Source: Heterobilharzia americana (taxonomy: Eukaryota; Platyhelminthes; Trematoda; Strigeidida; Schistosomatidae). From it: DNA of 64,000 bases. Shown in pieces: positions 24,601 to 35,284 of the stretch. A model generated the notes under the pieces. That model was not told the DNA's origin. It ran no database searches and saw only the letters and a list, made by a program, of their open reading frames with translations. The position numbers and the translations under genes are program-made. The DNA is taken from assembly GCA_944470555.2 (NCBI GenBank), contig OX104132.1, positions 14,579,755 through 14,643,754 of the forward strand. Direction: 5' to 3'. The first letter of the stretch is position 1. Every line of letters begins with the position of its first letter.

Positions 24601-24785
24601 TAGACATTAATGATAGATTGTGTCTAGAAATGGAATATAGGACGCGTGTTTCGGCCTATTTTGGGCTCATCAGTTGAAAGCTGCGGCTTCCCAATGAACT
24701 CCATTCTCACTGAGACTCTAATCCAGGGCCGGTCGATTCGAAAACCAGGAGCTATCTACCCAGCCACTGTGTCACGGTGGATACT
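24600..24785 (-). mobile_element. R1 hammerhead SINE copy
   Basis: On the minus strand: an A-box-like cagtggctgggtagat (about 24770), a B-box-like ttttcgaatcg (about 24738), the linker ctcagtgagaatgg...ttcattgggaagc, and a hammerhead module ending in tattcca. A 60-codon plus-strand frame at 24646-24828 is antisense to this repeat and is not a gene. Confidence 0.75.
24632..24690 (-). ncRNA. Hammerhead ribozyme relic, R1 type, core intact but stem I lost
   Basis: On the minus strand the core is ctgatga, stem II gcccaaaataggc, then cgaaa, stem III region cacgcg and cleavage-site tc: every conserved core base is present. However, the 5' flank (tttcaa) cannot pair with the 3' flank (ctatat), so stem I is destroyed. 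Probably inactive in cis. Confidence 0.6.
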
Positions 24786-25480
24786 CTTTGTGCGACTGGT
24801 ATGGTATAGTTTAGATATTATAGACTGACAGATCAATTCGGTGCAATAAGTGACGGAGAATTACAAGTTATAATATGTAAGTTGATTGGTTACTAAATAG
24901 TCTTCATAAGATTGCTGAATAGCTTGAGGTGAGGTCATAATTATTTTATCTTAGCCAAATTTTTACAGTATAAATAATTGCTTTATTTCATGAATATCCT
25001 CTTATGTCAATATTTTTGGGGAATACTTACGTGTTCATCCGGTTACCAGATCAGTCTTTTGATATTTAAACCGTAAGAGTTGTAGCAGGCTATCATTCGA
25101 CAACAGCAGGTAAACAGTTTTGAAGTTGTCAGCCAATGTTTAGAGTATGATCAGCTAGTTTAGTGAATAGATAGTCTACGCATCGATACAGTGTTGTTAT
25201 CTGCATTCAGATCATTCTTAGGACAGAATTTATTGTTGATAGTCAAACCAAGGTGGGAAGTGAACTGTTTTCCAAACTGTATCATTTTTAACTCCCCTCC
25301 AGCTGAAACTTTACTGACCATTATTAACTTGAAAGGCAAGTGTGTAACCATTTGTGTCTGTAAGCATCACATTTACAGTTGTACAAAACATATGCCATGG
25401 TAACATGGAAAAATTATTGTGAATATGAGCATATACATTGTGTAAGCGAACATTCAGTGTATGAATAATTTCATGAACAA
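24786..25480. other. Unassigned sequence
   Basis: Nothing recognised on either strand. Confidence 0.35.
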
Positions 25481-25482
25481 AA

Positions 25483-25572
25483 TCTGGAGGCCACCGGTTT
25501 GAATTCTGATGCAGACCAGATTTTTATTCCGCCTTCAGTCATCACTTCGTATCAATAAAACATTTATTACTA
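25483..25572 (+). repeat. tRNA-derived repeat fragment (fourth type)
   Basis: A B-box-like ccggtttgaattctga (25494-25509) is followed by ccagatttttattccgccttcagtcatcac. The ttcagtcatcac block recurs at about 62267 and, more loosely, in the tRNA-like copy at 49436. No A box was seen. Confidence 0.4.
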
Positions 25573-25577
25573 GTTAA

Positions 25578-26262
25578 TTTATTTATTATTCATTTGTTCC
25601 TTGGGTTCCTAATGGAACATAGGACTTCACTAGCACATCGTCATTTCACTCTCCTCTCTGCAGGATTTTCAACCTGCCTCCACCACTGCTATGCCCACAA
25701 CCTTTCATTTCTTCCTCACACCATCTCCTCCATGTCACCCTCACCTCGGACGGCCAACACGTCGTTTCCCATTTGGGTTCCACTGAAGTGCCTGACCTGC
25801 CTGACACGTGATGTCCCCAAATGATCTTCTCAGTATATGTCCAATCCAATCCAATCCAATCCATCTCCACTTCTGCATATTTGTTGGATGATGGGTTGTT
25901 GGTTGGTTCGTTGCCAGCTAGCTAGCTAGCTAGCCAGCCAGCTTTAAACATTCTGCGGACATTTCGTGTCCACATTCTTACATTCGCTTTCATTGAGAGG
26001 AGAGAAGACATATTAGCCAATTGGTTTTCCGAAGGCTTTCATCACGTGGTGTCACTTCGTCTCTCTGATTGAAGTGAGGAATGGGTTTATTTTTATGTTT
26101 TATATTTTCTTTGTGCTTTGGAGTTTTTTTAGTGACGGGATTGGTTTCACGGGGTAGGGGTATGAGTAGGGGTAGGGTTGCTATTCTTATGGCGAACCTT
26201 CCCTGTTTATCAGGGCTTAGGACTGGCTGGTAACTATTGAACTATTTAACAAGGTGAGGTTA
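25578..26262 (-). mobile_element. RTE-type LINE, copy B: mini-element made only of the 5' and 3' ends
   Basis: Read on the minus strand, about 26262-25935 is the RTE 5' region and is highly similar to copy A (19805-20100), with one 15-base difference at a cccctac repeat. It then passes through a gctggctagc tetramer run (25918-25943) straight into the last 330 bp of the element (25917-25590), which is almost identical to copy A. All of the endonuclease and RT is missing. In copy A, ggctggctggc occurs both at the end of the 5' region (about 20102) and at the start of the 3' region (about 21562). The deletion therefore most simply joined these two repeats. No coding capacity remains. Confidence 0.8.
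25836..25863. repeat. (GGATT)n pentanucleotide run in RTE copy B
   Basis: Four or more ccaat units (ggatt on the element strand) lie where a single tggattgg is expected in the C-terminal domain. The related copies A (about 21634-21655), E and F (about 59136-59150) carry shorter versions, and copy C has none. Confidence 0.8.
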
Positions 26263-26650
26263 AAGAATTGTATTTAGTTGGGAAATCTGTGTGGTTGCAA
26301 TGACTTCAAAGTCTTTCAGAGTGTGTTCGAATCTTGTTGGGACTGTGGATTTCTTCAATTTCTTTCATCGTGCCCTCTTTTTGAATCTGGTAGTGCTAAC
26401 GATGTCTCAAATAGTCTCGTTAGGTAGATCTTTTCTTGTACTTTCCTTTACCTACTTGTCAGTAGTTCAAGGCAATATCACAAAATAAATGATTTTTGCA
26501 TTTGAAAAATTCGACAGGGTTGATACATTTCAAAACTACTGAAATATGTCTCCTTACATTTATTTATGTATGGTAAGCGAAAACAGGCCATTACAAATCT
26601 AAGAAAAAGGATTCAAAGAAAGGTATTACGGGTAGGATTCATGCTTGATG
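26263..26650. other. Unassigned sequence
   Basis: Nothing recognised. A 65-codon frame at 26291-26488 has no known motif. Confidence 0.35.
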
Positions 26651-26654
26651 GAAT

Positions 26655-27197
26655 TGTGTATATGCATAAGTTTGAGGGAGTTGTGGGGATTTGGAAATAT
26701 TTTAAGTTGTTATTCATCGTAGACTGGCATCATTCGGAGGAGCAAAGGAAACTTGAGAGAACTGGACAGCTGTTTCGTCCTGTTCCTTTAACTGATATTA
26801 GTCTACGATGAATAACAACTTGAAATATTTCCAATTCCCCACAAATCCCTCAAAATTCAATTGAACTGGTGTTCATTGGTGATTAGCTTCGAGAGGTAGT
26901 CCCGAAGTTCGAATGAGAAGTCATGACCGTTGGGGTCAAAGCCTGATGGTCGTGAGGACAGTAACTCAACGATGAAATTGAGTGGCGGTTGAGCTATATC
27001 GTGAGCTAACAGAAGTTGGAAATATGGACCTTTAGATTCTGACCCAGTGGCTCAATGGTAAAGTGCTGGCCACGGAACCTGAAGGTCGTGGGTGCGCACT
27101 GCTGGGAAGTCCCAAACAAGTCTGACGAAACAGCTGTCCATTTCTCCTAGGTTTCCTTTGTTCCTCCAACTGATATCAGTCTACGATGAATAACAAT
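26655..27197. repeat. R2 repeat: inverted fragment followed by a full-length plus copy
   Basis: The left arm (about 26655-26785, minus) and right arm (from 26786, plus) share an inverted match: agttgttattcatcgtagac on the left, gtctacgatgaataacaact on the right. The plus copy runs 26786-27197: a leader with ttggtgattagcttcgag, aactaacagaagttgga-type text, an A-box-like agtggctcaatggtaa (about 27046), a B-box-like ggtcgtgggtgcgca, and a hammerhead-like module at 27095-27160. Its first and last about 27 bp (ctgatat...gaataacaa) are direct repeats 379 bp apart, suggesting a tandem or circular RNA origin. The hammerhead core reads ctgggaag, so it is not intact. Confidence 0.7.
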
Positions 27198-27815
27198 CAA
27201 CTAGTGTATAGCTGATTTCCTGCAAACTGATCAGGAGTATTTAACATGTATTCTCTTTTAGTCACTGAACTTCTTTCGAGTAGTACTTATTCGATGACTT
27301 TGTTTGTGTTCAATTTTATCAGTACTTTTTAGGAGGTTGTTCACTGCTGATGTGAGTCCTATTGAAATAGGCAAGCTACCTGGTTAGGATCCTTCAGATG
27401 ATCAATGAAATGGCCCAAAATCGATAGCAATATTGCAGTTATACACATTCCTTTTCATTTTCGAAGTATTGAGTATTTCTACTAACCTTGGTGTACTTAT
27501 TCTGTCAACTGTCACACACTTGTCGATATTAACATCACCTTCCATACGTATTTTTTTTTGCATGGCAGGTTGGACCGATAAACTTATGTAGCAGATTCCT
27601 AGTTAATTTATCTATTTGTCTGGAGGTACTTTTTTCTGGAAATTTCAAAACTCTGAAGATTTGAGCTGATAGAACTGGGTGATGGGACAAAGTGTCCATC
27701 TACTTTCCTCATGTTTCTATCCCCAAAGTATCAATTTCATTTATCTGCCTGTTACATAACATCCTTATGTAGTAGTTAGATGAAGGCAATTGGCAGGAAA
27801 ATCTACTTGATCTAG
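27198..27815. other. Unassigned sequence
   Basis: Nothing recognised. Confidence 0.35.
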
Positions 27816-28095
27816 GTTGGCACTCATCAGCAAAACATGTCAGCAACCTTGAGAAGACTGACGTCTCCTCTGAGACTAAAACCCACGTTACTCAGTGTTC
27901 CAATTAGCGGCGTTGCCACTGAACTATTTGGGCCACTACTTACCACTTACAGGACTGGATTAGCTACATTGAATTGTTAATGGAAAGTAACCAATCAGAT
28001 GTTGTGTAGTGTTGAGTGCTGACCGAATTCTATCTGGCATTTCGTAGTGTGGTCACTAAGCTAGGAGGCCCATTATCGTAGTGCACTTTGTTCGA
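27816..28095 (-). repeat. R3 tRNA-derived repeat
   Basis: On the minus strand: gaattcggtcagcactcaaca, then ctaatccagtcctgtaa, then cccaaatagttcagtggcaacg (A-box tagttcagtgg, about 27922), then a weak B box gtgggttttagtctc (about 27885), then gtcagtcttctcaaggttgc and gatgagtgccaacctagatc. The order of a tRNA-like head followed by a short tail fits a SINE. No hammerhead core was found. Confidence 0.65.
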
Positions 28096-28744
28096 AGCAA
28101 CCAACAGGAAGTTCTGGATCTATCTATATTAATAATGATCAGAGATAGTCATGAACTCGTTGGCAGTTGAAGGTTGGTTGTATGGTTGTTAGGCTTTCTG
28201 TAGACGAAAGTCTTTAATTTTATGGTGATCATCAGTACTTCAGCCTATTCCACCTGAGCTTTTCCACTTTTTCTGTGTGTAATATTCAATGTGATTATTT
28301 GGAAGTTCAAAAGCACAACTCTTGTTAGAAACATTTATGATCAGTTAACATGTTTCAAAGATATGAAAAAAATTCCATCATCTTAGTATTAATATTCGAT
28401 TAAATGAGCTTCAAAATTCGGTAGAGAAAGCATTTCCAGTAAAGCTGAGAACAACCAAGGTCAGTTATCAACCCATGAATAGAAATGGCGTGTAAACCAT
28501 TTAAATATAATGGCACGTTTTCCATGTCTAAACTTCTAGTGATCATAAATAATGAAGGTTAAAGATACTGCTTTAGATATTCAGGGTTATAAGCTTCCAA
28601 TGTGAAGAGATGTGGAGAATTCAATCACTTTATCACTGGATTATCACATTTTTCCTTCCATATAACGCAACAAACTAAGAAGTGGTTGATCAACGTGGAG
28701 GTTTGTAGAGATTTATTGGTATTCGTTGTGGATTGAGGTCAGCT
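28096..28744. other. Unassigned sequence
   Basis: Nothing recognised. Confidence 0.35.
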
Positions 28745-28910
28745 GGAGAAGCACTGAAAACCCAAGAGTTCTGGGAAGTGGCTTCGTCCTAGTATGGAGC
28801 TCCTCAGCAATCCACACCTATGACCTCGACAGGAATGGGACTCGGAAACACTTTGGGACTCCTAGCGAGCATGATATCATTAAGCCATTGGGTTGACACC
28901 AAATAGTTCA
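28745..28910 (-). repeat. R2 repeat copy
   Basis: On the minus strand: an A-box-like aatggcttaatgatat (about 28895), text resembling the R2 spacer, then a hammerhead-like module: ctgagga, agctccatactaggac, gaag (gaaa expected), and a cccagaactcttgggttttc tail matching R2 copies at 27140 and 59670. The last core base is changed, so it is likely inactive. Confidence 0.6.
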
Positions 28911-29220
28911 TCAGTTTAGCTACTTTTCCAGGAGTAACACCTGCCAGTGGTTCGACCGAAAGAAGCCAATAGTTAAGATGAGACGGCTGTTTTATAGTTG
29001 CAGTGTCTCACGTAAGTAACAGTTTAGTGTGCTCATTTGTGACTCTAAAAGGTAAACACTAGCTACAGGAACTGAAATCCTGTTTGATAATACAAAAAAG
29101 AGACAATTATAGAAGGTCTAGTCAACATACGACTGAACAACTAAGCGGGGTAACTTTTTGATCCTTACCCGGACAGCTTTTATGCAACCTTTGAATAACC
29201 TTGGTATATTTGTTTTGAAA
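28911..29220. other. Unassigned sequence
   Basis: Nothing recognised. Confidence 0.35.
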
Positions 29221-29221
29221 T

Positions 29222-29500
29222 CATACCGTCGTTGATTGGATCGAATTGATCGGTCTCTATTGGCATATGGGCTCCTGTGCGGATGCCAGGATATTGCCTA
29301 TGCTCTTAACTATATAGCAGTGATGGATAGTGGCTAGCAGTGGGATCCATAATGCGCGTTGCACCCTATTTGGGACTCCTTAGCTGGATGTACTTGCTTC
29401 CCGATGAGTGACGTTGTCCCCATCGGGACTTGGACTCGGGAGTGATCACTCCAAACGCCAGAGCGCAACCCATTACACCACGGAGCCACGATAGCCATTC
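29222..29500 (-). mobile_element. R1 (Sm-alpha-like) SINE, full-length copy
   Basis: This is the clearest full-length R1. On the minus strand: A box tggctccgtggtg (about 29490), the anticodon-like region ctctggcgtttggagtgatc, a B-box relative gagtccaagtcccg (about 29430), ggggacaacgtcactcatcg, a hammerhead region (29368-29420, core ctaagga and gcaac, mutated), cactgctagccactatccat, then the tail ending caatcaacgacggta. It is about 280 bp. It faces the copy at 29555-29738 head to head across a 55-bp spacer. Confidence 0.8.
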
Positions 29501-29554
29501 CTTGTATGATATAAAAAAAGTTATACTATAACCTATACCCGTCGCACAAGAAGT

Positions 29555-29738
29555 GGTTGTCTTGGCTTGGTGGTATAGTGGGTAATGCTCTGGCGTTTGG
29601 AGTGACCACTCCCGAGTCCGGATCCCGATAGGGATAATGTTACTCGTAGGGAAGCAGGTACATCCAACCAACGAATCCTTAATAGGACAAAGTGTGCATC
29701 ATGGATTCCACTGCTAGCCACTATCCACCATTGTTACC
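29555..29738 (+). mobile_element. R1 SINE, head portion, facing the 29222-29500 copy
   Basis: An A-box-like tggcttggtggtatagtggg (29561-29580), gctctggcgtttggagtgac, a B-box-like gagtccggatcccg, the linker, and a decayed hammerhead (29656-29710; the core lacks the ctga part and reads ccaacga, then aaag for gaaa). It ends ccactgctagccactatcca. The tail is missing. Frames of 62 and 101 codons here are shadows of this inverted pair. Confidence 0.75.
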
Positions 29739-30884
29739 ACTGAATAACCTCATTTAGCCTTTACGTAAGATCAATTACTACAACAGATTTTGGTACCTAA
29801 TTTCATAATCTGACTGCAATTTGTGGTTTTTTTTTCAAATGAAGTGCTTATGAAACTGAGTTTTCTTCGCTTTTCAGTTTTTCTACTTTATCGTCTGTAA
29901 AAGAATAATTTTTGTTTTAGTATACACAACCACATGCTGTGCGATTTCAATTCCTGCTGTGATTTAAGACAGTCTGTAACTGACTGTGTGATGAATACAT
30001 ACTTTCATCAGGTATATTTCAGAATACAAAACAGAAATAAAAATAGAATGGGGATGATGAGAGGCAGAAGAAATTACATTGATTCAAGGCATACATTAAC
30101 ACTGACAACCAAATACACAAATATACACATCCCCGTACACATAGACTAGACGCTAATTTGTATATATCACTGACAACAGTGTATGATACTACTATGAATA
30201 CTACTAATCTTGGTGTGTCAAGTTCACTAACACATCAAGTTGTGGGGTCAATAGAAAGCAGAGATAGGAGAATGCTAACCTTGTTCATCCACCATCTAAT
30301 TTTGCTTCGAAAAAGAAATGAAACAGTAACAATTACTGTATCCATCAAACAGATATATGCCTACAATGTCAGCTGTTTACAGTTTGGATACCATTTCTGT
30401 ACATCTGATATATGATGTTGTATACATATACGACTAAGGCTGCATACAGTTGTGCATAAGCAACTAATAAGATGAACAGAGCTAAAATCTGTCAGTCAAA
30501 TATCTACTATACAAGTAAAAATATATTAGATTGTACGGAAACAAGATAATCCCGTGTAAAAGGATACATATAACAAAAAATAACGAAAAGTAGATATATT
30601 GGTGCTTTATTACCTAAAAGCATCATATACAAATACTGTTATATCCTACCTTTTTCTCTATTTCTTTTTTCATCAATAGATGATAGCGTTAGGTGGCTCA
30701 AGGCGATCAAAACATAGCCCTGTTTGACCCTAATTTTCTTACCCTCTGATTCCTTTCATAACTTAAGAATACATAAAATTAATTATACTATCGAATGAAC
30801 AAATTCACACAAATACATTGATTCTATGCAGATGTTTACATATGAGATGAGGTAATCATCAGGGCACCCTGCCTAGATAGGTTT
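29739..30884. other. Unassigned AT-rich sequence
   Basis: Two short frames (29934-30149, 30158-30415) have no motif I recognise. No RNA signal seen. Confidence 0.35.
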
Positions 30885-31015
30885 TATGCTTGTTGGCACT
30901 TGTCAACAAGGCGTATCTGCAACCTGAAAAGAACTGCTAATCTTTCAGAGATGTTGTGATGTTACCACTGAGTCACTCAGCTCTCTAAAATTGGTAACTA
31001 TCAAATGACTGCATT
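30885..31015 (-). repeat. R3 tRNA-derived repeat fragment
   Basis: On the minus strand: A-box-like gtgactcagtggtaacatc (about 30985), then ttttcaggttgcagatacgc and gttgacaagtgccaac, the R3 tail also seen at 16233-16273 and 42517-42553. The B box is not recognisable. Confidence 0.55.
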
Positions 31016-33880
31016 AATGGAACAGTGGAATCATTTCAGCAGTCAAGTGTATTTGAGGAATACTTAGTAATAAGTTTATATTCAGTGATTCAACAGTTAT
31101 CCACTTTTTCAGAAGTAAGGAGGCTTAGCTATGTCCATGAGAAGGGTTAGAGTTACTTATTAGTGAAACTAATTCAACTAGAGCACTATAACCCAATTTC
31201 TCTGAGTTCTTCCTGGTTTATGACCACAGGACCATCAGTAAGTAGTATGTAGAACCTCGAGGTTCCTCTCCATGGTGATCAAAACACTCAGAGTGATTCA
31301 AGTATTTTTAATGACTTCAATTATGATCCCTTTAAGTAAATATACATGAGGCTAAAACGCAAGTATTTACCTTTATCGAAAACTGCTGGTTGATCAGGTA
31401 GATATATTCACAAATACTGACTTTCAGCCTAACACAAAGCTTGCCAACTACAGTCACCACAGCTATAAGAAAATACAATCCTACTAAGAGTGATGTAGTG
31501 ACCATATTTTTAAATTGTTCTACATAAGGAACACACCTTGTTATATAATATATTCAACCCTTTGTAAAAGGCGGACTCATACGAAACCTAACATAGCCGA
31601 TGTAAGCAGATTATCGGCCTGGAGGAGACCGTGAAGGCTAGACGGCTTTTAACAGACAGTAAATACACTGTACAAACATTATTGTCAAGAAGAAGGGTGT
31701 AAAGGGGTGCTGGTACCTGAACTCTGTTCACATGTGACTTATATCCAATGAAGTTGTGAATCGGTGCATTACTTTGAATCCTATTCTCAATTAGCGAAAT
31801 TCCATCAAAAACCAAGTTCTCTTAGGCACTTGGTACATCTCACATTTTAAGGTTAGTGGAAAACCTTAATATTGTCAGAGTAGCATCAATGTGTTAAATA
31901 ACATTGAGGAAATCGATGCACATGTATGTGCGCGTGCGTGCGGGCCTATAGAAAAACATTTTACTCAGAGTTATTCAGTGTTTGCTTTCTCATTATTCAC
32001 TATTATATGTTTGGAGTCAGGTGATAGTGAATCTTTGATGGCTTATCTGAACTCTTCGGCAAGGTATTCACTCCGTTTTGAGGAACTTATACTCTAAATC
32101 GTGTCATAACTAGATACTTCACCACTCAACTATTATGAACACATGATACATCCAAGATAACAAAACAATGAGATTAGTATATTATTGGCTAATTGGTCAA
32201 CGTTAGATCGTTGAAATAGTGTCCTAGCCAATAAGAGACTGATCAAGTTGTTTGTTATGATTATAAATACGATTGTACGGTTGCTGAAAATGTTTCGTCA
32301 AAAGGGAAAATTTTCTTATCGATTCGCTATCTCACCCTGAACATCCAAGATACTTATATTCCACAAACTGAGTCTTCAGAAGAAAAACTTCAACGAGTTT
32401 TGCATTTGTCGGTTAAAATACCTGAGATAGTTTTTGTTACTGAGCTGACATTAGATACACAGATGTGATGAAAGAAGAGAAATCCTGTTGGCAACAGAAT
32501 GCAAACCATTAGACCATAGGTTGCCAACCTGATAACCTATTGAATGAACTGCGACGTCCAACTGCTTATTAGATCACAGTTCTACTACAACCCCACTAGA
32601 AGTTGTGCTTAATTGTTTTGGCGTGGAGTTCATACTGTCAGCTCGACCGGCCAAAATACCCTCACAATGACATATGAATAGTGAATTACCTATAGAAGAA
32701 CTTTCATTAACGGTACTCGTTAAATGGACTAACTTGTTGTTGTTGGGAGCTGGAGGATCATGAGGAGATGAAAAGCATACGAACTTTTACTGATGGTTAG
32801 CTGTTCTAGGAAAGTATTGCTATCCCAAAGGATAAACCACTGAATGACAGTGAAATAGCATTCTAACCAGTTTAGTCACTGCTATAAAAAGAAAAAGAAC
32901 TGTAAACTGTTCGCGGGACTTTTTTACATCAGCACGAAGTGACTGCACTGTTATAAACACTTTGATCAAATACTTGTCTCATTCTTTCAACCCTTTATGG
33001 TTGATTTCACCTACAGGATCAAAAGATGAAATACGATAAACAGTCGTGTCTCGAAGTTAACCTGACGAGAAATCGCTACTTGAAGTTATATCGGAGGAAC
33101 ACGAGGTTTTCTCAGCTTTAGTGGATGGCTGTGTTGTTTTCAGTTTTACTTCATCCTAACTGTTACTTCTACTAGAAGTTTTATTTCATCAATTGGTTGC
33201 ATTTTTGATGTTTCTCTCAAGCAAACCACTCAGTTTAGATTTTTACTTTAATAGCTCGAAATCTAGTACCCATTGAACGTTGAATAGGTTTAGCTAGAAT
33301 ACTAAATACTTCTTTATCTGATGGTATCATTTAGAATTTCAATGTAATGGGACAAATAAACTTTGAGTTATTAAATTCACCAGGTATAGGCTTTGTGCAT
33401 TTATTTGAGAACCTTGAGATAGCATTTTATGGCCTCCATGATAACAGTATCGCAATGAGCAGAAATTTAAAGTAATACTATGGTCAAGTGATTTCCTGAC
33501 AACAGCTTTCTGTAAACCTTTGAAGTAAAGGTAATCTAAAGTAGGAGCTTTACTTTCTTGCTCCAATATTATCGCGATCTGTAGCTAAGTACAGATGAGA
33601 AGAGGCCGTATCGTCTAGGGAAGAGAATGACTCATTAAGATCTAACAGGAAATATCTTAGTGTCCTTTAGGAAGCTAAACTGTACAGACTGGGTTTTTAA
33701 GTGCAGGTGAAACCAATTTAGGCACCTCTTTGAAACTCGATCTCATTGTGAAAGATGACATCCTTTAATTTTTGCTCCTGGTAAGCCAAAATTTGGCTCT
33801 AATCAACACCACTCCTTCAAAACATCATTACAAATAAGTGGGTTGCATCCTTTGGTCTTATTTGAAGCCTGAACATGATA
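31016..33880. other. Long unassigned stretch
   Basis: About 2.9 kb with no recognisable gene, RNA or repeat. Short frames at 31588-31815 (-), 31891-32097 (+) and 33339-33566 (-) carry no known motif. Confidence 0.4.
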
Positions 33881-33884
33881 TGAT

Positions 33885-34806
33885 CCCATTGAAATAGGTT
33901 ACCAGGGGTATTAGCTAACGAGTAAGAATTTTCAGACCTATCCCAGAAATGTATAGTTGTGCCAAATAATATGTTGATGACTGGCTGATAAACTGATAAA
34001 AACAACGTAGAATCCAGTGCACAGTTGTACTGGCTCAAGTTGCAACACTTCACAGTAATACATAAAGAACAGGTGGATGGAAAAAGAGTGAAACTAAAAT
34101 AGACAAAATAGTGTGAGAGAATGAACAATCTGAAGACAAAGGTTAGTAGGAATATTAAAGCTGTAGAAGATGTCATTGTGACCAGTTTATAACCATGTCG
34201 CCAAGAGACCTCAACCACTGACTCATTTCATCTCGTAGACCCCACCCAGGCAGTCTACATCTCCTCACACGACTCAGGTCAATAATAAGAGACTTTGTTG
34301 ACTGATGCCACGTGTTCGTTTGACCACCCTGAACCCTCTCCACCCTAATCTAACTCGGCATGCGCAGTAGGTGTCTAATCCGTCTGAGATTCACAACCTC
34401 ATCCATCGACCTGCTTGTCTTGTCTAGTTCCCGTTGTTCGACCTCAGCAATACTCATAGGGTGATTCCACCAAACACAAGCAATGCTACGAAGGCATCTG
34501 TGATCAAAATCCTGTAGTCATTTCATGTTTTCTACTTTTACAGCTGTAACTTACAGGAGATAACACACTGTAACGCAGTATACTCGTCCTTTGACAGGTA
34601 GTTGGGTATCTCGCCGGTCGCGGATACAGCTGAGGCGAGTTGGCAAAAATGCCAATCAGCTTTTGTATCCAAGCCGAGATTCTTCTGCAACTGTCTGAGT
34701 CAGCGAAGTGGTTGATACATCCTACCACGCCACTTCCTACCATTAAAGTGGGAGTTGTTATGCACCAGTCTTGACTGGTGCAATATTCATAGTCAGTTTT
34801 TAACAT
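33885..34806 (-). mobile_element. Second RTE/SR2-type LINE: C-terminal ORF region and 3' end
   Basis: On the minus strand, 34790-34510 reads TPTLMVGSGVVGCINHFADS, SAWIQKLIGIFANSPQL and CQRTSILRYSVLSPVSYSC, the post-palm region. A frame change leads to DHRCLRSIACVWWNHPMSIA, DEVVNLRRIRHLLRMP and GLRDEMSQ (about 34505-34220), a C-terminal domain typical of a common schistosome RTE-like element. The stretch 34218-33885 is its 3' non-coding region; the 133-codon frame there (33817-34218) is a chance extension. The wording differs clearly from RTE copies A-F, so this is a different subfamily. It is 5'-truncated near 34806, as expected for target-primed insertion. Confidence 0.75.
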
Positions 34807-35019
34807 CCCAATTCAAATAACATAGAATATGAAAACAGGAATAAGACTGTTTGGTATCAATTAAAGTCCTAACTTATGTTGTAGTTATTTTACATAACTT
34901 ATCTCCTGATCTGCAGTTCTATTATCCCGTCAACATTTAGTGTAAGTTTAGAATCCACTCTGATTTTCTATCGAATTCCACCCTTTCCATCTGCTAAACT
35001 ATAGAGTCTTCATTTCACC

Positions 35020-35284
35020 TCATATTTCATCCAACTGATGGTCGTGAAGACAGTTACTCAATGATGAAATTGGGTGGCGGTTGTGATATTTTGTGAACTA
35101 ACAGAAGTTGAAAATATGGACCTTTAGATTCTGACCCAGTGGCTCAATGGTAACGTACTGGCCATGGAACCCGAAGGTCGCGGGTGCGCACTGCTGGGGA
35201 GTCCCATACAAGTCTGACGAAACAGCTGTCTATTTCTCCTAGGTTTCCTTTGTTCCTCCAACTGATGTCAGTCTACGACGAATT
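35020..35284 (+). repeat. R2 repeat copy, interrupted by RTE copy C
   Basis: It contains atggtcgtgaagacag, aactaacagaagttg, A-box-like agtggctcaatggtaacg (about 35140), ggtcgcgggtgcgcac, and a hammerhead-like module (35187-35245) with core ctgggga (not intact), gacgaaacagctgtc and the R2 end ctgatgtcagtctacg. The repeat stops at 35283 where RTE copy C begins and resumes at about 35981 with gaataacaacttgaaatatt, so the LINE split it. Confidence 0.75.

Noticed and set aside
29366..29721. Two minus-strand frames (101 and 62 codons) considered as a gene
   Set aside because: They lie across the R1 inverted pair and translate its tRNA-like and hammerhead sequence.
33817..34218. 133-codon minus-strand frame with a hydrophobic stretch, possible small membrane protein
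   Set aside because: It begins inside the end of the RTE C-terminal domain and runs through the element's 3' non-coding region; hydrophobicity comes from TTT-rich sequence.
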